From positions 1 through 26,523 of the IMG/VR virus record IMGVR_UViG_3300037264_009183: a stretch of 26,523 nucleotides of DNA, one strand, 5' to 3'. The notes beneath the pieces are model-generated. The model did not search any database, was not told where the DNA came from, and saw only the letters and a program-made list of their open reading frames with translations. The position numbers were made by a program, and so were the translations under genes. Each line of letters begins with the position of its first letter. Positions within the stretch are counted from its first letter, which is position 1. Shown piece by piece: positions 19,715 to 26,523 of the stretch. This DNA is from a virus.

Positions 19715-20074
19715 ATGAAGAGGTTTTCTTCGATGGATAGGCGGGAGTTTTTCCGGCTCAGCTTCGGCGCGCTCGTTGCGACGAAGTTGAGGATACCGAT
19801 GGCGTCCAACGGGGACAAGATTCGAGAGGCGCTCAAAGAAGTGGATCTCTGTAGAATTGAGAGCGCGCTGTCGAGCGCGATCGTTGGGCCAGGTCATTTC
19901 ATGGACGTGCTTCCTGAGAAGTGTCTCCGCATTAGCTTTGGTGGGTTGGCCGAATCCAAGATGAAGATGCCGCTGCATGAGGTCTTTCCCATGACGAGGA
20001 TGCCGAACCGCGCGTTTGAAGACGCCATGTGCCGACATTTCGGTGGCATCGCCATGACGAAGGGGGGGTGGTAG
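19715..20074 (+). CDS. Small protein with twin-arginine-like N-terminus, 119 aa
   Basis: Overlapping GGAGG motifs (19706-19713) precede ATG 19715. Residues 7-25 read M-D-R-R-E-F-F-R-L-S-F-G-A-L-V-A, which has the RRxF core and following hydrophobic stretch of a Tat signal peptide, though the hydrophobic stretch is short. The mature part would be small, with scattered Met and two or three Cys and no recognised fold. It ends at TAG 20072-20074, overlapping the next GTG. Export is possible; a chance resemblance is the alternative. Confidence 0.6.
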   Translation: MKRFSSMDRREFFRLSFGALVATKLRIPMASNGDKIREALKEVDLCRIESALSSAIVGPGHFMDVLPEKCLRISFGGLAESKMKMPLHEVFPMTRMPNRAFEDAMCRHFGGIAMTKGGW

Positions 20075-20673
20075 TGGGTTCGATCCACAAGTTCTATCTG
20101 AAGACCGCCCCAAAGGAGATAGGCGGTCTTTCGGGAAGCCACTGGTTCAAATGCGACCTCGAGGAGGCTCTCCGAGAAGTTGCGAAGGTTTGCGATGTGC
20201 TGGAACGCAACTCGCTAGCCGTGCCAGACGAAGCCTTCAGAGAATTTCTGGAGAGTACGTCTGAAGCCACGGCCGCCGCTGCCCCGGTCGACTCCTGCCA
20301 GGAGTTCAGGCGTTTCCTGGAGAAGGAGTACCCGATCGGCGCAAAGCTGATCGACTGGGCGCGCGCCCACGGATTCCATAACGAACGTGATACCAACTTC
20401 GGGTGCTCACGCGAGGTTGGCATCTGCATCCGGATGGCTTCCCCAGGAATCCGAGAGTTTTCGGTCAAGGAGGCCAACGGATACGAGGTGTGGGCGACGT
20501 GGACAGCGCCACAGCGTTGCTCTGCAAAGGGCGTCGTGAGGTGGCTGATTGAGTCAGGGGCGGAGTACGCCCAAGTCTTCCACGGCGAGGATCATGAGAG
20601 CATGATCTTCGATCTAATACCGACCTCTGGGTTTGAGTGCCTCGACTCCGACAGGGAGTCGAGGCGCGGGTAG
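20074..20673 (+). CDS. Hypothetical protein, 199 aa
   Basis: GTG 20074 overlaps the previous stop (TAGTG); GTG 20068 is an alternative. The N-terminal third is helical with an alanine-rich patch (SEATAAAAPV). The middle (CQEFRRFLEKEYPIGAKLIDWARAHGF) and C-terminus (GYEVWATWTAPQR) look like an alpha-beta fold. No family is recognised. The last codons encode one arm of an 11-bp hairpin at 20639-20665, directly followed by a terminator. It ends at TAG 20671-20673. Confidence 0.65.
   Translation: MGSIHKFYLKTAPKEIGGLSGSHWFKCDLEEALREVAKVCDVLERNSLAVPDEAFREFLESTSEATAAAAPVDSCQEFRRFLEKEYPIGAKLIDWARAHGFHNERDTNFGCSREVGICIRMASPGIREFSVKEANGYEVWATWTAPQRCSAKGVVRWLIESGAEYAQVFHGEDHESMIFDLIPTSGFECLDSDRESRRG
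20639..20665 (+). repeat. 11-bp inverted repeat at the 3' end of the 199-aa gene
   Basis: GCCTCGACTCC (20639-20649) pairs perfectly with 20655-20665 around a five-base GACAG loop. It lies within the coding sequence and immediately before the terminator, and could protect the mRNA 3' end or act with the terminator. Confidence 0.7.
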
Positions 20674-20678
20674 CCTTT

Positions 20679-20704
20679 TGGGGAGTGAGTACGCCTCCCC
20701 TTTT
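20679..20704 (+). terminator. Intrinsic terminator of the plus-strand cassette
   Basis: GGGGAG pairs with CTCCCC around a short loop and is followed by six T residues. The 3' half CTCCCCTTTTTTG is shared with the terminators ending at 6713 and 19698. Confidence 0.85.
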
Positions 20705-20719
20705 TTGCCTCTACGGAGA

Positions 20720-22810
20720 TTAAAGTACTGACTCCTCGACATCAAAGATGAACGGCGGGCTGACGAGGATGCCGACGCCAGGTTGCTCGATCACGATCTG
20801 GGCGGAGAGCCTGCGAGCGATCGAGGTTTCCGTCGCCGTGAGGCGGACGCGCGCCTGGCCGTCCGGCCCGCTGAGGATCTCGGCCTCCTGGTCGATGACC
20901 AGGATCGAGGATCCGAGGTTTACTTTTGCCTTCATGGAGACAACCGCGCCGGAGATATCCAGCGGGAAGCGGCGCTCCTCGTCGTAGATCGTGATGTCGA
21001 TCGCCGGCGTGGACCCCTTCGGAACGGACTGCCTGGAGACGTCCACCAGGATCGACTCCACGACGCAGTTCCTGGTCCCGATGATCCCGCGCAGAGTGCG
21101 CCGCACGGTCTTCTGGATGTCGACCAGCTTCTCAAAGATGAACCCGCCGATGGTGAGCGGGTCCGTGAACGCTCCGGCCGGCGCACCGAAGGCGATGTCG
21201 ACTTTCTCGTTCAACTCGTCGAGGGTCGCCTGGACGGCGGCGAGGTCCGCCGCCGACGCCGGAGGCGGGATCAGGAGCAGGTTCGTGGAGTACGGCGGGC
21301 TGTCCTTCACGATGAAACTGAGCGTGCCCGTCTCGGCGGCGGGCAGCGTGATGTCCGCGTACCAGAACTCCCCATCGATGTCGAACGACGGCTGGATGTA
21401 GTCGCCGTTGTCCGCCACGAAGGTCTCCCCGGAGAACCACTTGGCATCGGCGTCCCGCTTCACCCGGAAGATCGGGAGAACACCCGGGGCCGGGAAGGTC
21501 ACCGGGCCGCCGACCGAGTCGAGGACCTTGGCCTTGATGCGGGAGACGACGCCGGTCAGCAGAAGCCCGGACGTCTGGAACTGGATGTCGAACGCCGCCG
21601 GAATGCCGCGCGGGACGGAGACCGCGAGCGTGTCAACTTCCTCGGCTCCGCGGATCGACGTCACCGTGACGGGCTCCCCGATGATGAGCGCCGCGCCAGG
21701 CGCGGACGTCACGGAGAAGCTCCCGTCGGAGTTCGGAACGAACGATCCGATCAGCGTCGGCCCGGCGTCCAGGTAGCACTCCACCAGGAGGGCGTCCACC
21801 ACGAACCCGGGGCGGCCCGTGAAGGTGATGGTCCCGTCGGCCTTCACGAAGACGGAGAGCTTGTTCGAATCGACGACTGGCACGATGGGAACCGGGACCA
21901 CGTTGATGCGCGTGAGCTTCACGTGGTGGTAGCCGAGGATGTCGCCGCTCACCGTCCCTACGTTCGTGCTCAGGACGGTCGACACGAGGTCGCCGTTCGC
22001 CGGGTTCATGGTGCGGGTCTTCCCGCCCGCGAAAGCAAACGTGCCGTCATCCACCAGGATCGGCTGGTCCAGGTTCGTGAAGGTGATGATGTCGATCACG
22101 CCGCCCGGGGCCACGGGCGAGTAGAACGCGTCGAACGTGTTGACCAGGAGCGACTCGTTGTAGCGGAAGACGTCCCCGTGGACGTTCGAGGCGTAGACCT
22201 TCCCGGTGACGTCCGCGCCCACCGCGATGAGCGGCACGTCCGACATGGTCGGGATCGACTTGCAGTCGAACGAGCCGTTCCCGGCCGGGTCGAACACGAC
22301 GATCACCGCCGCCTGCGGGCCCTCGAGAGGGCCGACGAGCGCGGGGAACCAGATCTTCCCGGAGAGGGACGAGTCGATCTGCGCGATGAAGTACCCCTTC
22401 TGGTAGTTGGGGATCTTCACGCTCAGGTCGAAGCTGCGAACGACGGCGTAGGTCGTCGGGTTGAGCTCGTAGAGGACGCCGCGGTCGCTGGAGATCGCGA
22501 ACATCCGCAGGCCGCCGGTCTGGGCGACCATCGTGTTGCAGATCGACCCGAGGACCTCCGTTAGGACGAGGCCGGTTGCGCCGAGGCGGACGACCGTGTT
22601 TAGGACGTCCGAGTAGGTCAGCCAGAGATCGCTGTTGATGTCGAGCGCAAAGTGATTCGCGTAGACGAAGTTCCCGACCGTCGGTTCGAGTTTCGTCTGG
22701 ACTGACCAGAGGGGAGCTAGGAGAGGGCTCTTCTTCTCGAGGATGCCGTCATCCTTGAGGATGTAGAAGTTGCCCAGGTGATCCAGGGCCTGAGAGACCA
22801 CTCTTGCCAT
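20720..22810 (-). CDS. Tail fibre or baseplate-type protein, propeller plus Ig-like domains, 696 aa
   Basis: Residues 1-310 contain repeated short strands with GKIWF, GKVYAS and DVFRY-type blades, resembling a beta-propeller (Vgb/SMP-like). Residues 320-410 look like an Ig-like module (TITFTGRPGFVVDALLVE...SDGSFSVT). After a further beta region comes a short coil (AADLAAVQATLDELNEKVD, about 540-560). The C-terminal 110 residues resemble the BppU-type N-terminal baseplate domain (DITIYDEERRFPLDISGAVVSMKAK, then DGQARVRLTATET). The whole suggests a receptor-facing virion protein. The start ATG 22810 lies four bases after the upstream stop; the stop is TAA. Confidence 0.65.
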   Translation of the reverse strand: MARVVSQALDHLGNFYILKDDGILEKKSPLLAPLWSVQTKLEPTVGNFVYANHFALDINSDLWLTYSDVLNTVVRLGATGLVLTEVLGSICNTMVAQTGGLRMFAISSDRGVLYELNPTTYAVVRSFDLSVKIPNYQKGYFIAQIDSSLSGKIWFPALVGPLEGPQAAVIVVFDPAGNGSFDCKSIPTMSDVPLIAVGADVTGKVYASNVHGDVFRYNESLLVNTFDAFYSPVAPGGVIDIITFTNLDQPILVDDGTFAFAGGKTRTMNPANGDLVSTVLSTNVGTVSGDILGYHHVKLTRINVVPVPIVPVVDSNKLSVFVKADGTITFTGRPGFVVDALLVECYLDAGPTLIGSFVPNSDGSFSVTSAPGAALIIGEPVTVTSIRGAEEVDTLAVSVPRGIPAAFDIQFQTSGLLLTGVVSRIKAKVLDSVGGPVTFPAPGVLPIFRVKRDADAKWFSGETFVADNGDYIQPSFDIDGEFWYADITLPAAETGTLSFIVKDSPPYSTNLLLIPPPASAADLAAVQATLDELNEKVDIAFGAPAGAFTDPLTIGGFIFEKLVDIQKTVRRTLRGIIGTRNCVVESILVDVSRQSVPKGSTPAIDITIYDEERRFPLDISGAVVSMKAKVNLGSSILVIDQEAEILSGPDGQARVRLTATETSIARRLSAQIVIEQPGVGILVSPPFIFDVEESVL

Positions 22811-22814
22811 AGCT

Positions 22815-23018
22815 CTATCCGATCGTCCCGATCAATACAGGGCTGGAAGGATTCGATACATCATACACCAGGACCTGCGCGCCGTTCGCGACGGTCAGCG
22901 TCGTCACCGACTGCGGGAGCGCCAGGAGCGGCCGGGTGAGCAGCGTCGTCGGGTCAAGGCAGATCTTGCTCTCGACCACGAAGTTCTGCGGGACGACGGC
23001 TTCATTGTAGTCGGCCAT
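22815..23018 (-). CDS. Small virion-region protein, 67 aa
   Basis: ATG 23018 overlaps the region of the preceding TAG by close packing. The peptide has a beta-hairpin look (TTLTVANGAQVLVYDVSNPSSPVLIGTIG), as in short fibre-associated or capsid-decoration proteins. It ends at TAG 22815-22817. No family is assigned. Confidence 0.6.
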   Translation of the reverse strand: MADYNEAVVPQNFVVESKICLDPTTLLTRPLLALPQSVTTLTVANGAQVLVYDVSNPSSPVLIGTIG

Positions 23019-23019
23019 T

Positions 23020-23676
23020 CTAGTTCAGGCTCGCACCGATGACCCTGATGGCGTCGACCGTGTCTAACGTCGACATGCCGAACGTGAACGTGATGTAGAC
23101 CAGCAGCACCCGGTTCGGCACGAGGCTTAGATTCGGGAAATGCGCCCGGTGGATTCCGTTCGTCGAGGTCGTGTTAGCGACGGCGATGGTGTTCCCAAGC
23201 TCGTCTTTCAGCGTGACGGCCGCAGAGGTCGTGGCGATGATGTCGCTGAGCGAGCTACGAAGCCCGAAGAGGATTGTCATCAGCCTCTGCGTGACGTCAA
23301 TCACCGGCTCGATGAAGGGCCTCACTGCCGACCCGCCGGCGGCATTGGTCAGGATGCTCACGGGGTCGTCCGCTATGAAGAAGGCTAGCGAGGTTGACTC
23401 GTAGATGACGACGGCGTCCGTGACTACGAGGATCGACGCGGTATTCCACGGCCCCACGTAGAGCCCGGCCTGCTCGGCGGATTCCGTCAGGGTGAGCTGC
23501 GGCGTCACCACGGCGCCTGGGATCTTGAACATGTCGTCGCTGAAGTCCCACTGAGCTGAGTCGAGCGGCCGCAGAATCTTCGCCTTCACCGTCAGCCCGC
23601 TGACGGGCCCGTCGTCGTTCACGGCGACGATGAGCGGGACGTAGGTGACCCCGGCCGGATACGTTCTTTGGCTCAA
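23020..23676 (-). CDS. Tail-associated protein with BppU-like beta domain, 218 aa
   Basis: The N-terminal half (YVPLIVAVNDDGPVSGLTVKAKILRP, then ESAEQAGLYVGPWNT) fits the pattern of phage baseplate or fibre beta domains with a 'DxGPVSGLTV' turn. A helix near residues 125-155 (VIDVTQRLMTILFGLRSSLSDII) could drive trimerisation. A second beta domain follows. Its ATG 23676 overlaps the previous TGA, and it ends at TAG 23020-23022. A fibre or baseplate subunit is likely; the exact role is unknown. Confidence 0.6.
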   Translation of the reverse strand: MSQRTYPAGVTYVPLIVAVNDDGPVSGLTVKAKILRPLDSAQWDFSDDMFKIPGAVVTPQLTLTESAEQAGLYVGPWNTASILVVTDAVVIYESTSLAFFIADDPVSILTNAAGGSAVRPFIEPVIDVTQRLMTILFGLRSSLSDIIATTSAAVTLKDELGNTIAVANTTSTNGIHRAHFPNLSLVPNRVLLVYITFTFGMSTLDTVDAIRVIGASLN

Positions 23677-24059
23677 GATAGCACCGTCGCATCAGTGTCG
23701 ATTCGGACGAGGATCGTCGTCGGGTTGACTGCCAGCCCGAGCTCCTGAACGACCTGCCCTGGAGTGTACCCAGAGACATTCTGGTTGGTGCCGCCGTCGA
23801 CGAGGTCCAGGAAGACGGAGGCCCCGGGCGTCAGCCCGGAGAACCCGGTGAGAGTCTTCTCGCAGCGGACCATGCACTGCGTGAGGCCGACCAGAGATGT
23901 GACGAAGCCTATGGCGGGCCCGGTCGCGGAGGACAAGGCGTTGGCACGGTCCACGGTATTCGACGCGCTGAGGTAGACGGCGTCCCCGATCACGACCGAC
24001 GGGTCGCGGCTGAGAAGGATGTCGGTGTCGCCGCCGCCGCCAAGATTCACGGTCACCAT
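23673..24059 (-). CDS. Capsid decoration or tail-collar-type protein, 128 aa
   Basis: The pattern GDAVYLSASNTVDRANALSSATGPAIGFVTS (by its parts GDAVYLS, VDRA and IGFV) followed by SGLTPGASVFL and a final GLAVNPTTILV strand matches a small beta module common in phage decoration and fibre proteins. ATG 24059 immediately follows the TAG of the upstream gene and is in frame with it. It ends in a TGA overlap with the next gene. Confidence 0.65.
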   Translation of the reverse strand: MVTVNLGGGGDTDILLSRDPSVVIGDAVYLSASNTVDRANALSSATGPAIGFVTSLVGLTQCMVRCEKTLTGFSGLTPGASVFLDLVDGGTNQNVSGYTPGQVVQELGLAVNPTTILVRIDTDATVLS

Positions 24060-24332
24060 CTACGCCCTCGCCTTCGCAGCTCTCTCGAGGTTCGGGTCGA
24101 ACAGGAGCTGCTTGATCTTCCCGAAGCTCGTAAGCAGCTTGGACGCCGAGATCAGGTCCTCTTGGTTGTAGAACGCGAGGGAAAGCATCTGAACCTTCCC
24201 TGCCTCATTCGCGAACACGAAGATCGTCTTCCCGACGTCGTTCTTTCGGATGTCGACGATCCTGATCTCGCTGGCGTGCAAGAACGCCGCGAGCTCGATG
24301 TCCTTCGTGACGAAGACCTTCTCGTCGCTCAT
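24060..24332 (-). CDS. DUF5659-like small protein, 90 aa
   Basis: FVTKDIELAAFLHASEIRIVDIRK, then IFVFANE and the later hydrophobic helix, fits the short DUF5659 pattern (F.T.D..LAAFL...G...........F.F) found in phages and environmental sequences; the role is unknown. ATG 24332 overlaps the preceding TGA. The stop TAG 24060-24062 is directly followed in frame by the next ATG, so readthrough would give a 219-residue fusion. Confidence 0.6.
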   Translation of the reverse strand: MSDEKVFVTKDIELAAFLHASEIRIVDIRKNDVGKTIFVFANEAGKVQMLSLAFYNQEDLISASKLLTSFGKIKQLLFDPNLERAAKARA

Positions 24333-24820
24333 ACGTACGTGAAACTCCCGAAGACCGGCTTCAGCGTGTCGTTGAAGATGACGATGCGTTCCCTGCCGGG
24401 GGCGACGCCGCAGGCCAGCTTCACCTGGCCGACGCCGGAAACCAGGGCGGTCTGCAGGACGTCGAAGAACGCCCGGCGGAACGCCGCGTTGAAGGAGTAG
24501 TCCTGCTGCCGAGCGGACACGGTGACGGACTCGTTGTCGGCCACGGTTCCCTTGAGGGCATTCGTTTCGCCGTCATGCTTCGAGAAGACGGTCGGAATCA
24601 CCGTGGCCACCGGCACCGTCGTCAGGCTGTCGACCTTGAGGTAGTGCTTGTTCAGCAGGGCCTCGCCGACGGGTTCGATGCGCTTGCCGAAGACGGCGGT
24701 GACGCCCTCGAGGATCTTCACCACGATCGCGTGTCCGGCGGGGATCGGCGCGATGACGTTCAGGTTTGCCGACAGGATCCTGCCGGTGGTCGTGTTGTAG
24801 AGGATGTTCACGGGTACCAT
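24329..24820 (-). CDS. Virion-region protein, 163 aa
   Basis: ATG 24820 (MVPVNILYN) is preferred over an upstream start at 24853 because it overlaps the previous TGA (ATGA). The first half is beta-rich with NILYNTTTGRILSANL; the second half has a helix-strand pattern (FRRAFFDVLQTALVSGVGQVKLA). It is likely a tail or baseplate component by context only. Confidence 0.6.
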   Translation of the reverse strand: MVPVNILYNTTTGRILSANLNVIAPIPAGHAIVVKILEGVTAVFGKRIEPVGEALLNKHYLKVDSLTTVPVATVIPTVFSKHDGETNALKGTVADNESVTVSARQQDYSFNAAFRRAFFDVLQTALVSGVGQVKLACGVAPGRERIVIFNDTLKPVFGSFTYV

Positions 24821-25323
24821 CAGATGAACCTCACCTTGTAGCGAAGCTCCCAATGCTTCATCGCCTGGTCGCAGATCCTCACCTCGATGTCACCGACGCC
24901 GGACACGGGCCCGATCTGCACGGATGCGAGACCGGCCACGACAACCGGCTTCGCGTTCGACACCGCGACGATCACGGACGGGCACACCTGAAGATTCGTG
25001 GCAACAGGCATCAGGACGCCGGAGAAGTCCTTGATCGAGATCGACAGAGTGTGCTTCTCGACGCCGTCCCCGGCGCATTCCGGGACGCCGTCGAAGCCTG
25101 CGGCCTTGTCGGAAACTGCAGCGATCTTTCCGGCGTCCTGGAAGGCGGTCACCACGGTCGCGATCGGCTTCGTCTCCGAGGAGTCCTTGTCGACGAGTAC
25201 GTACGGAGGATTCTCGTTCGAGGCGCACCAGTTGACGAGGTAGCCCTGGGCCACGAAGGAGTCCTTGAGGCCGACCACGTCGCTGATGTGGCGGCCGGAA
25301 ATCTGGACTGTCTCGTTCGGCAT
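24820..25323 (-). CDS. Virion-region protein, 167 aa
   Basis: ATG 25323 lies two codons behind the TAG of the upstream gene and in its frame. The protein is beta-rich with several Cys (CAS, CAGD, CPS, CDQ) and conserved-looking IATVVTAFQDAGKIAAV and HWELRYKVRF segments. The C-terminal third resembles small tail or receptor-contact beta domains. It ends in an ATGA overlap at 24820-24822. No family is assigned. Confidence 0.6.
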   Translation of the reverse strand: MPNETVQISGRHISDVVGLKDSFVAQGYLVNWCASNENPPYVLVDKDSSETKPIATVVTAFQDAGKIAAVSDKAAGFDGVPECAGDGVEKHTLSISIKDFSGVLMPVATNLQVCPSVIVAVSNAKPVVVAGLASVQIGPVSGVGDIEVRICDQAMKHWELRYKVRFI

Positions 25324-25329
25324 ATAGTC

Positions 25330-26523
25330 CTAGTTGTGGTTCACCACGATACGCAGTGGGTGTGGTCCCGAACGCGTAATATACGCAGGCCCAACCCCTG
25401 AGCCATTGTAGTACAGGTACGCCTGCATCGTGTGCGGGCCCGCTGGGACGTTCTGGAACACCGCCGACCCGCCGAAGTATACGATGCGATCCTGGCCGAG
25501 TCCGCTTGGATCTCCGGTCCCGCCGATGCGCTCAACTGGTCCGGCGTCCAGCGAGAGTCCTGAGCTGCACGGGGCCGTGAACCATCCAGGCGTCACGATC
25601 GACTGAATGTCGAGATGTACGATCACGTCTCCGGCCACGGACTGGACGAAATTGACGAGCGCCCCGGGGATCGCGGTGCCAGGGTACGCGGCGCCTGTGG
25701 CAAAGCCACCAGATGAGATGTCGAGGATCTGGTCGGCGAGGAGCAAGCTCGACGCTGTAGGGGCCGTGTAGATGGCTGTCAGGCGCGTTGGCCTTGTCGC
25801 CTCATTGGCGACCATGGCATCAAACCCGTCGGCACCGTCAGCCCTCCGCATGATGAGCTGTGCAGTGTGGAAGCCGGCGATCAGGCTGATCGCCTTGTGG
25901 ACGACAAGGGTGTCGCCCCTCATATACGTGAAGTCGTGATGCTCGACGCACGTCCCGTCGTAGTCGATGCCGTCGACCCGGATGCCAAGCTGGACGTTGA
26001 AGCCGTAGGTGGACGGAACGTGCGCCGCGGCGGTGGCCAGACCCTCGAACAGGACAACCTTTGTCTCCGCCAGGTTGAACGAGACCAGAGCCCCGGGGAT
26101 CAGGGCGTACGAAGCCGTCGCGTTGACGGTCGGTACGCCAGTCGCGTTCTCGGCCTCTTGGGATGTCAGGGACCCGACGCCAAAGACCGGCTCCGTGTAG
26201 AGGGCGGTCAGCGTGATAGGGCTCAGGATGTCAGCCGGCAAGTCGACGCCTGCTGTGCCGACCTTTCTCACGATGATTGAGATCGTATGAAGGCCGGCCA
26301 GAAGCGAGACAACGTGGCTAAAGTCGACCGGCACCTCGACGTTGTCGCTGCCGCCCCTTCTCCATTTCTCGACAGGAACGTCCACACCGTCGATCCTCAG
26401 ACCGAAGTCGAAGTAGTTGAACGACCCAAGGCCGCCGAAGCATGGGAACTGAGCGATGAGCTGGACAACCTTTTGCTCGGTGAGCGCGAAGTTGATTGTT
26501 GACCCTGGCACAACGACAAAGAC
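25330..26523 (-). CDS. Repeat-containing tail or appendage protein, 5' end beyond window
   Basis: The frame is open to the window edge; the GTG at 26511 lies inside a VVVPGS segment that matches later repeats (IPGALVSF, IPGALVNF), so the true start is outside. At least two copies of a module of about 120 residues are clear: PG...NFALTE.KVV, then LRIDGVD or IRVDGID, then SLLAGLHT or SLIAGFHT, then LTALYTEP or LTAIYTAP. A third, more diverged copy ends in GPHTMQAYLYY. The pattern suggests tandem jelly-roll domains, as in fibres. It ends at TAG 25330-25332, with the next gene in frame. Confidence 0.65.
   Translation of the reverse strand, partial: VFVVVPGSTINFALTEQKVVQLIAQFPCFGGLGSFNYFDFGLRIDGVDVPVEKWRRGGSDNVEVPVDFSHVVSLLAGLHTISIIVRKVGTAGVDLPADILSPITLTALYTEPVFGVGSLTSQEAENATGVPTVNATASYALIPGALVSFNLAETKVVLFEGLATAAAHVPSTYGFNVQLGIRVDGIDYDGTCVEHHDFTYMRGDTLVVHKAISLIAGFHTAQLIMRRADGADGFDAMVANEATRPTRLTAIYTAPTASSLLLADQILDISSGGFATGAAYPGTAIPGALVNFVQSVAGDVIVHLDIQSIVTPGWFTAPCSSGLSLDAGPVERIGGTGDPSGLGQDRIVYFGGSAVFQNVPAGPHTMQAYLYYNGSGVGPAYITRSGPHPLRIVVNHN

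Noticed and set aside
20074-20088. T-arm-like GTGG-GTTCGAT-CCAC hairpin
   Set aside because: Only a 4-bp stem with no acceptor or anticodon arm nearby; it lies at the start of a gene.
20783-22564. Plus-strand ORF of 593 codons opposite the fibre-type gene
   Set aside because: Low-complexity Arg/Asp/Gly/Val composition typical of antisense shadows in GC-rich DNA.
1-26523. Genome-wide reassignment of TAG (code 15)
   Set aside because: Long ORFs such as the polymerase, portal and fibre genes have no internal TAG, and 16 genes end in TAG; only the Pth2-like gene needs readthrough.
1-26523. CRISPR arrays, insertion sequences or attachment sites
   Set aside because: No regularly spaced direct repeats, transposase or integrase gene was seen.

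Overview
The window looks like part of a large tailed phage (Caudoviricetes) with a GC-rich genome. It carries a portal protein and a run of tail-type proteins on the minus strand, and many tiny, tightly overlapping genes on the plus strand. No host gene is visible. The host cannot be named; ribosome binding sites are AGGAGG type and one sigma-70-like promoter is visible.

Layout. (1) 1-7435, plus strand: about 24 small genes joined by ATGA, GTGA or TAGTG overlaps. Many encode CxxC zinc-ribbon mini-proteins. Recognisable members are a 53-aa sigma region-4.2-like helix-turn-helix protein, a YkgJ-like Cys-cluster protein, a RusA-like resolvase and a zf-HC2 (anti-sigma type) zinc finger. (2) 5403-6713, inside that arm: an RNA and translation island with an amber-suppressor tRNA (anticodon CTA), a Pth2-like peptidyl-tRNA hydrolase gene with an in-frame TAG at codon 5, and two tandem CCA-ended tRNA-like elements whose anticodon arm is a GNRA-capped hairpin. 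A terminator follows. (3) 7432-18575, minus strand: structural genes leading to a portal protein, translationally coupled to a 2075-aa fused beta-beta' multisubunit-type RNA polymerase with intact catalytic motifs and neither zinc site. (4) 18576-20704, plus strand: a cassette of three unknown genes with a structured leader and its own terminators. (5) 20720-26523, minus strand: tail, fibre or baseplate-type genes running off the window.

How the genes may work together (inference). The fused polymerase, the sigma-4-like mini-protein and the anti-sigma-like zinc finger suggest phage-controlled transcription. Coupling of the polymerase to the portal suggests it is made late and might be packaged. 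The suppressor tRNA sits next to a gene that cannot be translated in full without amber readthrough. Sixteen genes nevertheless end in TAG, and at three junctions the next gene is in frame behind the amber codon, so partial suppression would create fusion proteins. This is not a fully recoded genome: the long ORFs contain no internal TAG. The two anticodon-less tRNA mimics, the suppressor tRNA and the Pth2-like gene form a compact locus that I regard as the most likely undescribed system here.
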